Notes under the pieces: generated by a model
Seen by the model: the letters and a program-made list of their open reading frames with translations, nothing else
Told to the model about the DNA's origin: nothing
Database searches by the model: none
Position numbers and translations under genes: made by a program
Origin: Methanomicrobiales archaeon HGW-Methanomicrobiales-1
Lineage (GTDB): Archaea > Halobacteriota > Methanomicrobia > Methanomicrobiales > Methanospirillaceae
Reading direction: 5' to 3'
NCBI GenBank assembly: GCA_002839675.1
Contig: PGYM01000001.1
Location: forward strand, 796,683-860,682
DNA: 64,000 nt
In this document: positions 52,395 through 61,838 of the stretch, piece after piece
Layout of the letters: each line of letters begins with the position of its first letter
Numbering within the stretch: the stretch's first letter is position 1

Positions 52395-53204
52395 TTATTC
52401 TGCAACCGGTTTGTCGAATGCCGGAATTACGGCTGGCACATTTTCTTCCTGCCGTTTTTCCTCATTTCCAAGTTCCTTACGGTTATCCTCATTTACATCA
52501 TTCTTCCGGTTGTCCTCATTTTCATTTACCTGCCGGGAATTTTCATTTCCATCCCCCTTCCGGTTGTCTTCATTTTCATTTACCTGCCGGGTCTTCTCAT
52601 TTCCATCCCCCTTCCGGTTGTCCTCATTTTCATTTATCTGCCGGGAATTTTCATTTCCATCATTCTTCCGGTTATCCTCATTTCCATTTACCTGCCGGGT
52701 CTTCTCATTTCCATCCCCCTTCCGGTTGTCCTCATTTTCATTTACCTGCCGGGTTTTCTCATTTTCATTATTCTTCCGGTTTTCTTCATTTCCTTCCACC
52801 AGCCGGCTCTCCTCATTTTTATGCTCTTGCCGGTTTTCCTCATTTTCCTCATCCTGCCAGCTCTCCTCATTTTCGAGAACTTCAATACTCCCATCCAGGA
52901 TGAGGTACCGGTGCCAGGCCCTGTCCGGACCTCGTACCCAGAGTTCCCGGTAAATCCCTTCAGGAATTCTGAGTGCCCGCAATTCCCCTATCTCCTGCCT
53001 GCAGGATCTCAGGATATCTGAAACCCCATACTGCGAATATTTCAGTCGCCGGATTCGGACAAGGCTGGGGCATTCCCGGTCACAGATTACGAAATCGAAC
53101 GGCAACTTTGCTTTTGTCACCAGCTCGATGAGCATGAATCCCCATATGACTGCCTTGCGCCGGGCCTCGCCGATCGCAACGACCGGCTTGTATCCCCGGG
53201 TCAT
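52395..53204 (-). CDS. Protein with a small N-terminal domain and long 18-residue Asn/Glu/Arg/Lys repeats
   Basis: 269 residues. Residues 1-110 look like a folded domain (AIGEARRKAVIWGFMLIELV, then FDFVICDRE and RELWVRGPDRAWHRYLIL) with a pattern loosely like PD-(D/E)xK nuclease-type folds, not securely assigned. Residues 115-260 are repeats of the type NEKTRQVNENEDNRKGDG, extremely charged and free of hydrophobic residues. ATG 53204 overlaps the stop of the upstream small gene (ATGA). The opposite strand is open in several frames only because the repeat lacks stops. Confidence 0.6.
   Translation of the reverse strand: MTRGYKPVVAIGEARRKAVIWGFMLIELVTKAKLPFDFVICDRECPSLVRIRRLKYSQYGVSDILRSCRQEIGELRALRIPEGIYRELWVRGPDRAWHRYLILDGSIEVLENEESWQDEENEENRQEHKNEESRLVEGNEENRKNNENEKTRQVNENEDNRKGDGNEKTRQVNGNEDNRKNDGNENSRQINENEDNRKGDGNEKTRQVNENEDNRKGDGNENSRQVNENEDNRKNDVNEDNRKELGNEEKRQEENVPAVIPAFDKPVAE
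52503..52826 (-). repeat. 54-bp tandem repeat array (six or seven units)
   Basis: The string CTTCCGG recurs at 52503, 52557, 52611, 52665, 52719 and 52773, exactly 54 bases apart, with a diverged seventh unit near 52826. The unit codes 18 residues in the minus-strand gene. Being a multiple of three, it allows copy-number change without frameshift. Confidence 0.9.
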
Positions 53205-53428
53205 CCGGCCTCACCATTTACCGGGTCCTGTTCCGGGATCCGTGACCGGAAATATCCGGGCATGACATTTTGTTCAACCTTCTGTTCCTGAAGTTGCCGG
53301 GGCGGTTTCCTAACCGGATTCCTGCAACTTTTTTGTGTACCCGGGCTCTGTATTCCCGCCAGGATTATTTTCCCGATCCTGTCGTTATCCATTGCCGTGT
53401 ACGTTTTGGTTTCTTCCGTAGTTCTCAT
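53201..53428 (-). CDS. Small hydrophilic protein coupled to the repeat protein
   Basis: 75 residues from ATG 53428 (MRTTEETKTYTAM), which has AGGAG about 11 bases upstream; an open extension to 53485 is less likely. It is basic, with no hydrophobic core evident and no known family. Its stop overlaps the start of the repeat protein by 4 bases, so both were probably translated from one mRNA. Confidence 0.45.
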   Translation of the reverse strand: MRTTEETKTYTAMDNDRIGKIILAGIQSPGTQKSCRNPVRKPPRQLQEQKVEQNVMPGYFRSRIPEQDPVNGEAG

Positions 53429-53819
53429 ATTTTTTCTTCTCCTGCCGCATGCCTGGCCGGTTTGGCCGGGAAATTTCCGGAGCATATGCTATCCGCTGAT
53501 ACATCCAGAGGAGAGTTTCGCCCCGGTTGCTGCCCGGTTTGTGCCAGGCCGTGTGGCATTACTGTATAGGATCTTCAGCAGGATAGGTCTGGCTGAATAA
53601 ACTACTGGCATGTCAAAAATACGGCTTTTCCAAAGGATCCTGGATGAACGGGGCCTGAATTTAGCGTTATTGAATTCGCAAAAACGGGAACTGGCAGGTG
53701 CAGCCAGAAGGGTTCCTGTTGTCCGGATATTCCTCACCCCTTATTAATCCACCAGATTTTCCGTTTACCCCCTCTCAAAAAAACGGTCATAGCCGCATCC
53801 GGTGGCAGGATCTTTTTGT

Positions 53820-54020
53820 ATCCAATAGGTAATTTGTGGCAAAAACAGCCTTCTAAGAACACTGCCAAAGAGAAAATTTCTGGTCCCTGTTTTAGCGGGA
53901 TTGGGGGATTCCGGTTACAGATTACGAGTATTTTTCCAGCGGTGGACAAGAGGCCCGTGATTTTGTGTTCACCAAAATGTACTCAAGGAAAAAGGAGGCT
54001 GATTTGGGGTTATTTTGAGT
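53820..54020. repeat. Degenerate repeat element, copy A
   Basis: Opens CAATAGGTAATTTGTGGCAA, then CACTGCCAAAGAGAAAA. It contains CAGCGGTGGACA near 53938 and closes GATTTGGGGTTATTTTGAG near 54002. The same ordered landmarks occur in copies B and C. Confidence 0.6.
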
Positions 54021-54248
54021 CTGAGGAGAGCTATTCCTCTCCCCCGGAAAACCCGGAGACGTATTCTAGTTGATGAAAACTTTGCCGTTGAGTAATTCTG
54101 CCTGGAATGATCGTGTAAATGAATGGCATGGCTCCTGAGATGGCCGAAAGGGTTGGGATCTTTTAAAAAACGGTGCGTGCATATTCGGCAAATATCTTCG
54201 CGTAAAAATGTCTTTTCTGTGGAGTCATGTGTGCTGATCCCTGCCCTT

Positions 54249-54445
54249 ACAATCGGTAATATGGCCAAAAAAGTGCCATTCCTGAACACCGGTAAAGAGT
54301 AAACATATTTCCTCATTTTGCCCTTCGTTTTCCCGTTTTCCATTATTTTCCTGCGACTTTTTGTTGTAGTGGACAGCGGATCCTGATGGCCGTGTCCGCC
54401 AAATTCCGGTGAGGGGTAACGGGGCTCAATTTGGGCGTATTTGTG
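54249..54445. repeat. Degenerate repeat element, copy B
   Basis: Opens CAATCGGTAATATGGCCAAA, then CACCGGTAAAGAGTAAA, with GTAGTGGACAGCGG near 54366 and CAATTTGGGCGTATTTGTGG near 54426. It is the most diverged of the three. Confidence 0.5.
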
Positions 54446-54595
54446 GTGTGGGGGGGCTGGATCCTTTTAGTCTGGGTACCGGGAGAAATAACTGCTTTTT
54501 GGATTTTTACCGCCAGTTATTTATCAGATTTTTTTCGATTCCTTTTTCAAAAAATACCTTTACCTGTACTATCCTGGAGAAGAATAACTGATTAT

Positions 54596-54792
54596 TCAAT
54601 GAGTAATGGGATGTCAAAATAGGCTTCTCATAATACTATTAAAGAGAAAACCGAAGATGTTGTTTTCATCGGTATTTGGTGATTCCGGGGGTAATTATAT
54701 AAATTTCTTCAGCGGTGGACAGATGAACCGTCGCAGGGTGTTCACCGGAATTTTCCGGAGGGAAACGGAACAATATTTAGAGGTATTTTGAC
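54596..54792. repeat. Degenerate repeat element, copy C
   Basis: Opens CAATGAGTAATGGGATGTCA, then ACTATTAAAGAGAAAA, with CAGCGGTGGACAGATG near 54710, GTGTTCACC near 54738 (also in copy A), and AATATTTAGAGGTATTTTGAC near 54771. Confidence 0.6.
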
Positions 54793-55133
54793 CGTTTTTC
54801 CATCAGATCCTCTCTGGTATGATGTATGCTCAGGTTCCCACGTAATACAATGATGGGATTAGATGTTTAGGTTTCAGAACTTTTGAAAAAGGCCGGTAAA
54901 ATCTCTATTCTTTCTAGAATCTATATTCAGAACAAGCGAATTTTCATGTATGCCGGGAAGGGTATGATGAATATTTAAAAAATTTTTAAAAGATGAATTT
55001 CATCCGAATATTATTACTCGCAGTATAATATCGAAATATTTTTACACTACTTGTGAGAATAGTAATAATTCTGGCAATTTTATAAAACATATTCTTTCGA
55101 GGTCAAAAGAAAAAATCAGGATAGTGAAAATAT

Positions 55134-56105
55134 ATGGATGTTGGTGTTATCGGATGCGGAATGATGGGCAAGAACCATGCCCGGATTTACTCGGAGCTCA
55201 AGTTAGCCGACCAGGTCTATATTTATGATCCTGATCTAAAATCGGTGAAGTTCCTGACGTCCCATTGTGAATTCGTTACTCATTGCCCTACTATAGAAGA
55301 TCTTATCCAGCATGTCGATGCAGCCAGTATCTGTGTACCAACGCAGTACCATTTTGCGGTTGCAAAACAGATGATCGAATCCCATATTCCGGTTCTTATC
55401 GAAAAACCGATCTGCCAGACCGTAAAAGAGGCTGAGGATCTCGTGAATTTAATCCCGGAAGATCTGACCGTTGGTGTAGGGCACATCGAGCGGTTCAATC
55501 CTATTATTCCTGAACTTGCCCAGATCATCAAGCACCCGCTCTATATCGAGATCAACCGGCATAATCCCGCTTCAACCCGTATCACCGGAACTTCCATTAT
55601 CGAGGACCTGATGATCCATGATATCGATCTTCTTTTCAATCTCTTCCCCATCAGGAGCTGGAGCCTTACCTGCTCAGGTAATGATGATGTTGCCACTGCA
55701 CTTTTCACCATCAACGAATGTCCGGCCATCCTGACGGCAAGCCGCAAATCCTCAAAAAAGGTCCGCAGGATTTACATCGAGGAGGAACATTTCACGGTTG
55801 AGGGGGACTTCATGGCCCAGGAACTGTATATTCACCGGAAGCCAGGACGGTTCTCTATTGAAGGAGAGCGGTATTCCCAGGAAACAACGATTGAAAAAGT
55901 CCAGGTCAATAAATCAGAGCCTCTCAAAAAAGAACTCAAGACATTCCTCCGGGCGGTGCGGGACAAGAAGACGTTCCCCGTCACGCCAAAACAGGGGCTG
56001 AACAATATGGTACTCTGCGAACAGATCCATACCGGGATGTGCCGGTGCGGGCAGGTGCAATATCCGGAGGGCATGAGATCTGCGGTGGTGGAGAAAGGGA
56101 TCTGA
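55134..56105 (+). CDS. Gfo/Idh/MocA-family sugar dehydrogenase
   Basis: 323 residues. The Rossmann NAD loop is GVIGCGMMGKNHARIY at the start, the EKPICQTVKEAEDL segment carries the catalytic Lys, and the second half has GHIERFNP and HDIDLLFNLF. This pattern fits the group with archaeal UDP-GlcNAc 3-dehydrogenases, which start 3-amino sugar synthesis for lipids or glycans, but the substrate is not proven. It is the first gene of the surface-polysaccharide region, though separated by 240 bases from the next. Confidence 0.82.
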   Translation: MDVGVIGCGMMGKNHARIYSELKLADQVYIYDPDLKSVKFLTSHCEFVTHCPTIEDLIQHVDAASICVPTQYHFAVAKQMIESHIPVLIEKPICQTVKEAEDLVNLIPEDLTVGVGHIERFNPIIPELAQIIKHPLYIEINRHNPASTRITGTSIIEDLMIHDIDLLFNLFPIRSWSLTCSGNDDVATALFTINECPAILTASRKSSKKVRRIYIEEEHFTVEGDFMAQELYIHRKPGRFSIEGERYSQETTIEKVQVNKSEPLKKELKTFLRAVRDKKTFPVTPKQGLNNMVLCEQIHTGMCRCGQVQYPEGMRSAVVEKGI

Positions 56106-56348
56106 CTGGAGTTCATGTTGTATCGAGGTCAGAAGATTATCTCGGTGCTTAATAAAGTGATATGATATTCCGATCAATAATGCTCGGTTCCGGTTTGATT
56201 GCAATGTGATTTTTATTTTGTTGGGTCTAGGGGAAAGATTAGGACATTATTACAGCTCCACATTTAATTTTTGGTAAATAGCATAAATCCGGATGAATTG
56301 GGTAGTATTTATTAAAGCCCATCACCTTAATGATGTATATTGAAACTA
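56106..56348. other. Intergenic region before the polysaccharide operon
   Basis: No gene seen. The AT content rises sharply here, and a promoter for the flippase gene is expected near the right end. Confidence 0.4.
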
Positions 56349-57887
56349 ATGAATAATTATAGTTCCAAAGAACAATTACCCCGAAATCTTGCGGGTAATA
56401 TTGTATATTTTTTTGTGAATTTTATTATAGGTCTTCTTCTCGTCCCCTATTTCATCTCTACACTTGGCGTTGCAGCATATGGAATTATACCACTCGCAAC
56501 TTCATTGAGCGGTTATGTAGGGATATTAACAGACTCTCTCAATTCCGCAGTGTCTCGTTTTCTTACCGTAGACCTTCAGAAAGAAGATTACACAAAAGCA
56601 AATAAAACATTTAATACCGCATTTTTCACGATCTCCGGATTAATTCTCATTATGGTGCCATTAGTTCTAACCCTCTCTTTCTTTGCACCCACAATATTCA
56701 ATGTACCATTGGGACAAGAGACTGAAACAATTCTTCTGTTCCTTGGCGTCAGTAGTGCATTCCTTATCCGTTCCTGGTCTGCAAATTTTACCGTCTCGCT
56801 TTTTGCGTACAATCGTCTCGACTTGTTAAACCTCGTAAGTAGTACCAATATCATTGTTCAGGTACTGATGATAGTATTATTTTTTTCACTCATTGGACCT
56901 TCGCTTGCTCTTGTTGGGCTGGCGTTTCTTATAGGTAGTGTTTCCGCATCGGTCCTTGCAATAATTTTCTCCCGCCGTCACAATCCTCATTTAACGATAA
57001 ATATTCAATTCTTTGAACGATCTCGATTGCATGAACTCAGCGGAATGGGGTGGTGGGTGATTGTCAATCAAATAGGTTCTCTCCTATTTCTCAGTTCTAG
57101 TCTTATTGTAGTGAACCTTTTTTTTGGGGCAACCCTAACTGGCGAATATGCTATTGCATCCCAATGGGTGGCTCTACTCTATGCAATAGCCGGTACATTA
57201 TCTGGCGTGCTGACACCAACTGTACTGACATATTATGCTAAAGAAAAAACTGAATCTCTTCTCAAAGTCTCAAAAAGTGCCGTAAAGATGATGGGTCTTT
57301 CCATGGCGCTACCGATCGGTCTTATCTGTGGTTTTGCACCGGAATTGCTCACTGTTTGGGTAGGTAAAGAGTATTCCTTCCTCGCCCCACTTATGATAAT
57401 ACTAACCGGAAACCTTGCCATCAACCTGGCGGTTCTTCCCTTGTTCTCAATAAATATTGCCTATAATCGAGTGAAGATCCCCGGTATTCTGACATTATTT
57501 ATGGGCATCGGGAACCTGGTACTTGCAATAATTCTCTCTGTTTATACTGGTTGGGGTTATTATGGTGTTGCTATCGCAGTAGCAATCGTTCTTACATTAA
57601 AAAATACATTTTTCATACCCTGGTATGCGACACGGGTTCTTGGCATTCCAACGAATACTTTCACCCGAGCTATGTTTCCGGGAATCGTTGCAACAATAAT
57701 TATCGCAATTTGCGCTGCCTTCATTTCCCAGATCTTTTATATAGCAAGTCTCTTTTCCCTCATTATTGCCGGAGGTTTAATTGTTATAGTTTATTTGATC
57801 GCCATCTGGCCGTTGGGTCTTGATGTATTTGAACGGGATATATTCTCATCATATTTACCTCTGAATGTCAGGAGATTTTTCAAATGA
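56349..57887 (+). CDS. Polysaccharide flippase (Wzx/MATE-like oligosaccharide exporter)
   Basis: About 512 residues with 12-14 helices: NIVYFFVNFIIGLLLVPYFI at the start and SGYVGILTDSLNSAVSRFL in the first loop are typical of the oligosaccharyl-lipid flippase family. It probably moves lipid-linked glycan across the membrane. ATG 56349 is preferred over the TTG at 56340. The stop overlaps the next gene (ATGA). Confidence 0.85.
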   Translation: MNNYSSKEQLPRNLAGNIVYFFVNFIIGLLLVPYFISTLGVAAYGIIPLATSLSGYVGILTDSLNSAVSRFLTVDLQKEDYTKANKTFNTAFFTISGLILIMVPLVLTLSFFAPTIFNVPLGQETETILLFLGVSSAFLIRSWSANFTVSLFAYNRLDLLNLVSSTNIIVQVLMIVLFFSLIGPSLALVGLAFLIGSVSASVLAIIFSRRHNPHLTINIQFFERSRLHELSGMGWWVIVNQIGSLLFLSSSLIVVNLFFGATLTGEYAIASQWVALLYAIAGTLSGVLTPTVLTYYAKEKTESLLKVSKSAVKMMGLSMALPIGLICGFAPELLTVWVGKEYSFLAPLMIILTGNLAINLAVLPLFSINIAYNRVKIPGILTLFMGIGNLVLAIILSVYTGWGYYGVAIAVAIVLTLKNTFFIPWYATRVLGIPTNTFTRAMFPGIVATIIIAICAAFISQIFYIASLFSLIIAGGLIVIVYLIAIWPLGLDVFERDIFSSYLPLNVRRFFK

Positions 57888-59278
57888 AACCCGCAGTGCT
57901 TTCCTCTGTCGTTGACTGTGATCTCTGTATTGGGTGTGGGGTATGTGCAAGCATATGCCCGGATCAAATTCTTGAAATACAATTTAATAAATTTGGAGAG
58001 TATACCCCAGTTAGTAAAGGCGATTGTACTAAGGAATGTGGGCTCTGTTTGAAAGTCTGTCCGTTTGCAGATGGAAACCCGGATGAAGATGATATTGGAA
58101 AGGAACTTTTTTTCAATATTGCCCATATTCAGCACCGGTCAGAGACCGGTTATTTTCTCGCAACATATGCGGGGTATTCAAACATTGGTGAAAATCGTGA
58201 GCATGGTTCGTCGGGGGGAATGGCAACATGGTTGCTTGAAACATTGCTCAAGGATGGAATTGTCGATGCTGTTGCTTGTGTAACGCACAACCCTGATACG
58301 GAGAAACTCTTTAAGTTTTCAATTTTTTCTTCAGTTGAAGAGATACGGTCGGCTTCAGGTTCTGCATACTATCCGGTTGAACTCTCAAATGTGATTAGAT
58401 TTATTTTGGATAATCCTGGTAAATATGCAATCATCGGTCTTCCCTGTTTTGTAAAGTCGATACGACTTGCACAACAGAGGAACAAAAAATTGCGTGAGAG
58501 GATTGTAGTTATTCTTGGACTTACGTGTGGCCAACTAAAAAATAAATATTTCACATCGTATATTGGAGCGCTATCTGGCTTGAATGCTGCTCCAACCAGA
58601 GTTTTTTTTAGAGGAAAAGATTATAAGCAGACTGCAAATAATTACTATTTTTCATTCAAAGATAATTCCGGAAAAGAATTTAGAATTCATCGGAATGACG
58701 GTATTTCCGAAGCATGGGGGAACAGATGGTTTACACAAAATGCCTGTAATTACTGCGATGATATCTTCGCTGAGTGCGCAGATGTGTCGTTTATGGATGC
58801 TTGGTTGCCTGAGTATGCGAGCGATCCACTGGGGACAAATCTAATAATTGTGCGTTCTCAACGAGCTCTCGAAATTTTTCAAGGTGCAATAATGAACCAT
58901 GCTATTAATGTTGACGAAATTTCAATAGGGGACGTTGTTCAAAGTCAGGAAGGAGTTATCGCTGTAAAAAGAGATCACCTTTCATATCACCTGTATTTGT
59001 TGAACAAAAATGGAATTACTCCGCTTAAGAAAAGAGTTGATATGGGGAAAAAAATGAATCCATTCATACTCAAGATAATTAGATTAAAAGAAAAAATGCG
59101 AATTACTACGCGGTGTTATCCTGCTGCAGTAAATGGAAATGAGGTTTTTAATAGTGAGATGCTACGTAAATCGATGAATCACTACATTAATCAAATTCAC
59201 CTGCTCCAAAAATTTTCGTCTGGCGTTACCTTTCCAATTCGGATTATCTATCGTTTCAAGGAATACTTAAATGAATAA
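57884..59278 (+). CDS. FrhB/FdhB-like F420-type iron-sulfur flavoprotein in a polysaccharide cluster
   Basis: 464 residues. The N-terminal ferredoxin domain has two 4Fe-4S motifs (CDLCIGCGVCASICP and CGLCLKVCP). The F420 hydrogenase/dehydrogenase beta-subunit domains follow (GSSGGMATWLLETLL, IIGLPCFVKSIRLA and LGLTCGQLKNKYF, with C-x2-C in NACNYCDDIFAECAD). Such proteins recur next to polysaccharide pyruvyl transferases in glycan loci and probably perform a reduction on a sugar or lipid carrier. The electron donor, F420 or ferredoxin, is an inference. It overlaps the flippase and the pyruvyl transferase genes. Confidence 0.82.
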   Translation: MKPAVLSSVVDCDLCIGCGVCASICPDQILEIQFNKFGEYTPVSKGDCTKECGLCLKVCPFADGNPDEDDIGKELFFNIAHIQHRSETGYFLATYAGYSNIGENREHGSSGGMATWLLETLLKDGIVDAVACVTHNPDTEKLFKFSIFSSVEEIRSASGSAYYPVELSNVIRFILDNPGKYAIIGLPCFVKSIRLAQQRNKKLRERIVVILGLTCGQLKNKYFTSYIGALSGLNAAPTRVFFRGKDYKQTANNYYFSFKDNSGKEFRIHRNDGISEAWGNRWFTQNACNYCDDIFAECADVSFMDAWLPEYASDPLGTNLIIVRSQRALEIFQGAIMNHAINVDEISIGDVVQSQEGVIAVKRDHLSYHLYLLNKNGITPLKKRVDMGKKMNPFILKIIRLKEKMRITTRCYPAAVNGNEVFNSEMLRKSMNHYINQIHLLQKFSSGVTFPIRIIYRFKEYLNE

Positions 59279-60506
59279 AGAAAGCCCCTTGTTCATTTTA
59301 GCTGGAAATGGACCTTATGAAAACAGAGGTTGTGAAGCAATCGTTAGGGGAACGACGAAAATCCTGCGGAAATCCTTTACGGATCCTCGTTTTATTTGTA
59401 TAAGCCACTTCCTGAATGACGTACAATATAAAGAACAGTGTTTTCATGAAACAGATTGTGCGATTGTCCACCACTCCTCAAGTCTGTTAAGTAAAAAAAG
59501 AGTAATCAAAAATATCTGGAAACCAGAAACTTGGTCTAGAATCATTCAATATTTTTTTGACCGTGATAAATTCTATTATGCTGATATGTTTCCGTATCTT
59601 GATGAGGCCCGCGCAGTCCTCTCCATTGGGGGGGACAACTACTCCCTTGACTATGGAGTACCGACCCTCTTTACTGCAATTGATGACATTGTTCTTGAAC
59701 GTAAAAAGCCCCTTGTGATTTGGGGGGCTTCAATAGGTCCGTTCAGTGCAATCCCTGAATACGAGCGATTTATGATAGACCATCTTCAAAAAGTCACGGG
59801 AATCTTCGCTCGTGAATCGGCTTCAATTGAATATTTGAGAAATATTGGAGTGAGTGAGAATGTGTACCCGGTCGCTGATCCGGCTTTTCTGATGGATCCG
59901 GTTCAACCGGAGGTATATACTCCCATAGTGGAGGGTGCCATCGGTCTTAACTTTAGCCCCTTGATGGGAAAATTTGTTACCAGTGGCAATATTGAAAAGT
60001 GGGTAGCAATGGCAGCTTCGATCATTGGTGAAGTGGCTAGGAAAACAGAGATGCAAGTTTACTTAATCCCTCATGTGACTAATTCAGGCTCTAATGATTA
60101 TACTTTCATGCAGAGTGCACTATCCTTGATTCCAGAGAGAAAAGAAAATATTACACTTGTATCCCCCCATTATACTGCTGCAGAGATAAAGTGGCTCATT
60201 GGTCAAATGGCGTTATTTGCTGGGGCACGAACACACGCGACCATTGCTGCGCTTTCATCGGGTGTTCCGACCCTAAGTTTTGCGTACAGTATCAAGGCCA
60301 AGGGAATTAACCGAGATATTTTCGGTCACACTGACTATTGTATGGATCCCAAGGATCTAAATGCGAAGAAAGTTACTGATCAGATTAATTGTATGCTCGG
60401 CCAAGAATCTTCGATTAAGAAGAATCTTCATGATCGGATCCCAGTGATCCAGAGATCGGCAATGCACGCCGGGAAGGAATTGAAACGACTCATTGGAGAA
60501 AACTAA
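59271..60506 (+). CDS. Polysaccharide pyruvyl transferase family protein
   Basis: 411 residues. The family pattern is visible in GNGPYENRGCEAIVRGTTKI at the start, SIGGDNYSLDYG, WGASIGPF and GARTHATIAALSSGVPTLSF near the C-terminus. It transfers a pyruvyl ketal from phosphoenolpyruvate onto a sugar, giving negative charge to a surface glycan. Its start overlaps the FrhB-like gene by 8 bases. Confidence 0.88.
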   Translation: MNKESPLFILAGNGPYENRGCEAIVRGTTKILRKSFTDPRFICISHFLNDVQYKEQCFHETDCAIVHHSSSLLSKKRVIKNIWKPETWSRIIQYFFDRDKFYYADMFPYLDEARAVLSIGGDNYSLDYGVPTLFTAIDDIVLERKKPLVIWGASIGPFSAIPEYERFMIDHLQKVTGIFARESASIEYLRNIGVSENVYPVADPAFLMDPVQPEVYTPIVEGAIGLNFSPLMGKFVTSGNIEKWVAMAASIIGEVARKTEMQVYLIPHVTNSGSNDYTFMQSALSLIPERKENITLVSPHYTAAEIKWLIGQMALFAGARTHATIAALSSGVPTLSFAYSIKAKGINRDIFGHTDYCMDPKDLNAKKVTDQINCMLGQESSIKKNLHDRIPVIQRSAMHAGKELKRLIGEN

Positions 60507-60507
60507 T

Positions 60508-61464
60508 ATGCCAGAGATACCAAGTATCTCGGTTGTCATTCCTCTCTATAATAAAAGCCCCTACATTGCTCGTGCGTTAAATTCGATCCTTTCCCAGACT
60601 TTTCAAGACTTTGAAGTAATAGTTGTCGATGACGGCTCCACGGATAAAGGAGCAACGATTGTTAAAAAATTTAAGGATCCTCGGATACGGCTTATCCTGC
60701 AGGATAACCAAGGGGTATCAGTCGCGAGGAATAGGGGTATAGAAGAGACGAGATCTGAATTGATTGCGTTTCTGGATGCTGATGACGAATGGTTGCCGAA
60801 TCATCTTGAAACCTTATTGAGATTATGGAACCGATATCCTGAGGCTGGGGCATATGGGACAGCATATCTAATAAAAGAAAAAGAGTTTGCGACCGCTCAA
60901 ATCGCACCATTTAGTAATGAAATACCCCAGAAACCTTGGGAAGGTCTACTCCCCAGTTATTTTAAATCTGCAACCCTTGGTTATTCACCAATATCATCAT
61001 CAACAGTCGCGATCCCAAAAAGTATATTAATAGAAATGGATGGTTTTATCTCAAATGAATGGTGGGGGGAAGATACGGATCTCTGGGGACGAATTGCTTT
61101 GAAGTATCCTGTTGCTTTTAGTTGGGATGGCATGGGGATCTATCACACAGAATCATTAAATAGAGCCTCCAAAAAGATTGAATTGGTATTGGAAAATATC
61201 TTTGTAACCTCCGCTCATAGAGCGATACTAGCTGGAAAAGTGCCTCGTGAGTTCCAAGAAGATCTTCAGGAATATATCGCCTCTAAACAGATCCAGACTG
61301 CTGGCCATAATTTAGATGCATGTAGACCTGATCTCGCGAGGAGGATTTTAATGAATTGTGAAACCCGAAATTTATGGAAATCAAAATACTGGACCTTATT
61401 CTGGACATATGTCCCATCGAGGATATTTATAATTCTTAAAAAAATAAAATCAAAAGTGTTTTGA
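60508..61464 (+). CDS. Family 2 glycosyltransferase
   Basis: GT-A enzyme: SVVIPLYNKSPYIARALNSI, VIVVDDGSTD and LIAFLDADDEW (the metal-binding Asp pair), then GEDTDLWGRIA in the acceptor region. ATG 60508 is taken because it follows the previous stop directly and has GGAGA about 9 bases upstream; the open extension to 60493 lies inside the previous gene. Last gene of the plus-strand operon. Confidence 0.88.
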   Translation: MPEIPSISVVIPLYNKSPYIARALNSILSQTFQDFEVIVVDDGSTDKGATIVKKFKDPRIRLILQDNQGVSVARNRGIEETRSELIAFLDADDEWLPNHLETLLRLWNRYPEAGAYGTAYLIKEKEFATAQIAPFSNEIPQKPWEGLLPSYFKSATLGYSPISSSTVAIPKSILIEMDGFISNEWWGEDTDLWGRIALKYPVAFSWDGMGIYHTESLNRASKKIELVLENIFVTSAHRAILAGKVPREFQEDLQEYIASKQIQTAGHNLDACRPDLARRILMNCETRNLWKSKYWTLFWTYVPSRIFIILKKIKSKVF

Positions 61465-61482
61465 TTTTTTTTCCCTTAAGTA
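61463..61482 (+). terminator. Oligo-T terminator of the polysaccharide operon
   Basis: A run of eight T around the stop of the glycosyltransferase gene. Confidence 0.5.
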
Positions 61483-61838
61483 TCTCATTTTCATCTCTTA
61501 ATTAGTATGAAAGATGGTTCTGTCGAAACCCTAAGCTATTGGTAGATCTAAGTATAAGTTGCACCTGTAAAAGTTATGGCAAACCAAAACATTGAGCACT
61601 ACTTCTTCTCAGATCATAAGTATATTTGTTTTCTGACATCGTGCCATAATGCAATTAAACTGACCGGGATACCGGAATACACTTGACGCTATTCGAAGAG
61701 AAATTTTACTAATCATTAATTACACACGTTACTTTTATTCAAAGAATATCTCGGAGCTCCCCAAAGATCTCTGGATAATCTAGGAATTATAGTGAAGGAA
61801 AAATTTAATGGGTATGTACAAATATATCCCTTATAATT
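61465..61838. other. Intergenic region with a possible gene remnant
   Basis: 374 bases between convergent transcription units. A 36-codon frame at 61576-61686 (MANQNIEHYFFSDHKY...) has a natural amino-acid mix and might be the remains of a transposase or other gene, but this is not demonstrable. Confidence 0.35.

Larger units (their letters stand above)
53486..55133. other. 1.65-kb region without credible genes, containing degenerate repeats
   Basis: Open frames here are short, overlap on both strands, and none matches a family I know. The region contains at least three diverged copies of a 170-200-base element. From about 54800 on the DNA is AT-rich, and TTTTATAAAAC at about 55077-55087 is a likely TATA box for the oxidoreductase gene. 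Confidence 0.55.

Noticed and set aside
52300-53021. Hydrophobic repeat proteins on the plus strand
   Set aside because: They are open only because the 54-bp repeat lacks stops. No initiation site is visible, and the minus-strand gene has a coupled upstream gene and a folded N-terminal domain.
53734-54343. Minus-strand frames of 71 and 124 codons and plus-strand counterparts
   Set aside because: They fall in the degenerate repeat region, overlap each other on both strands, lack ribosome sites and have no recognised family.
61576-61686. 36-residue protein gene between convergent operons
   Set aside because: Natural-looking but very short, no ribosome site and no family; noted only as a possible remnant.
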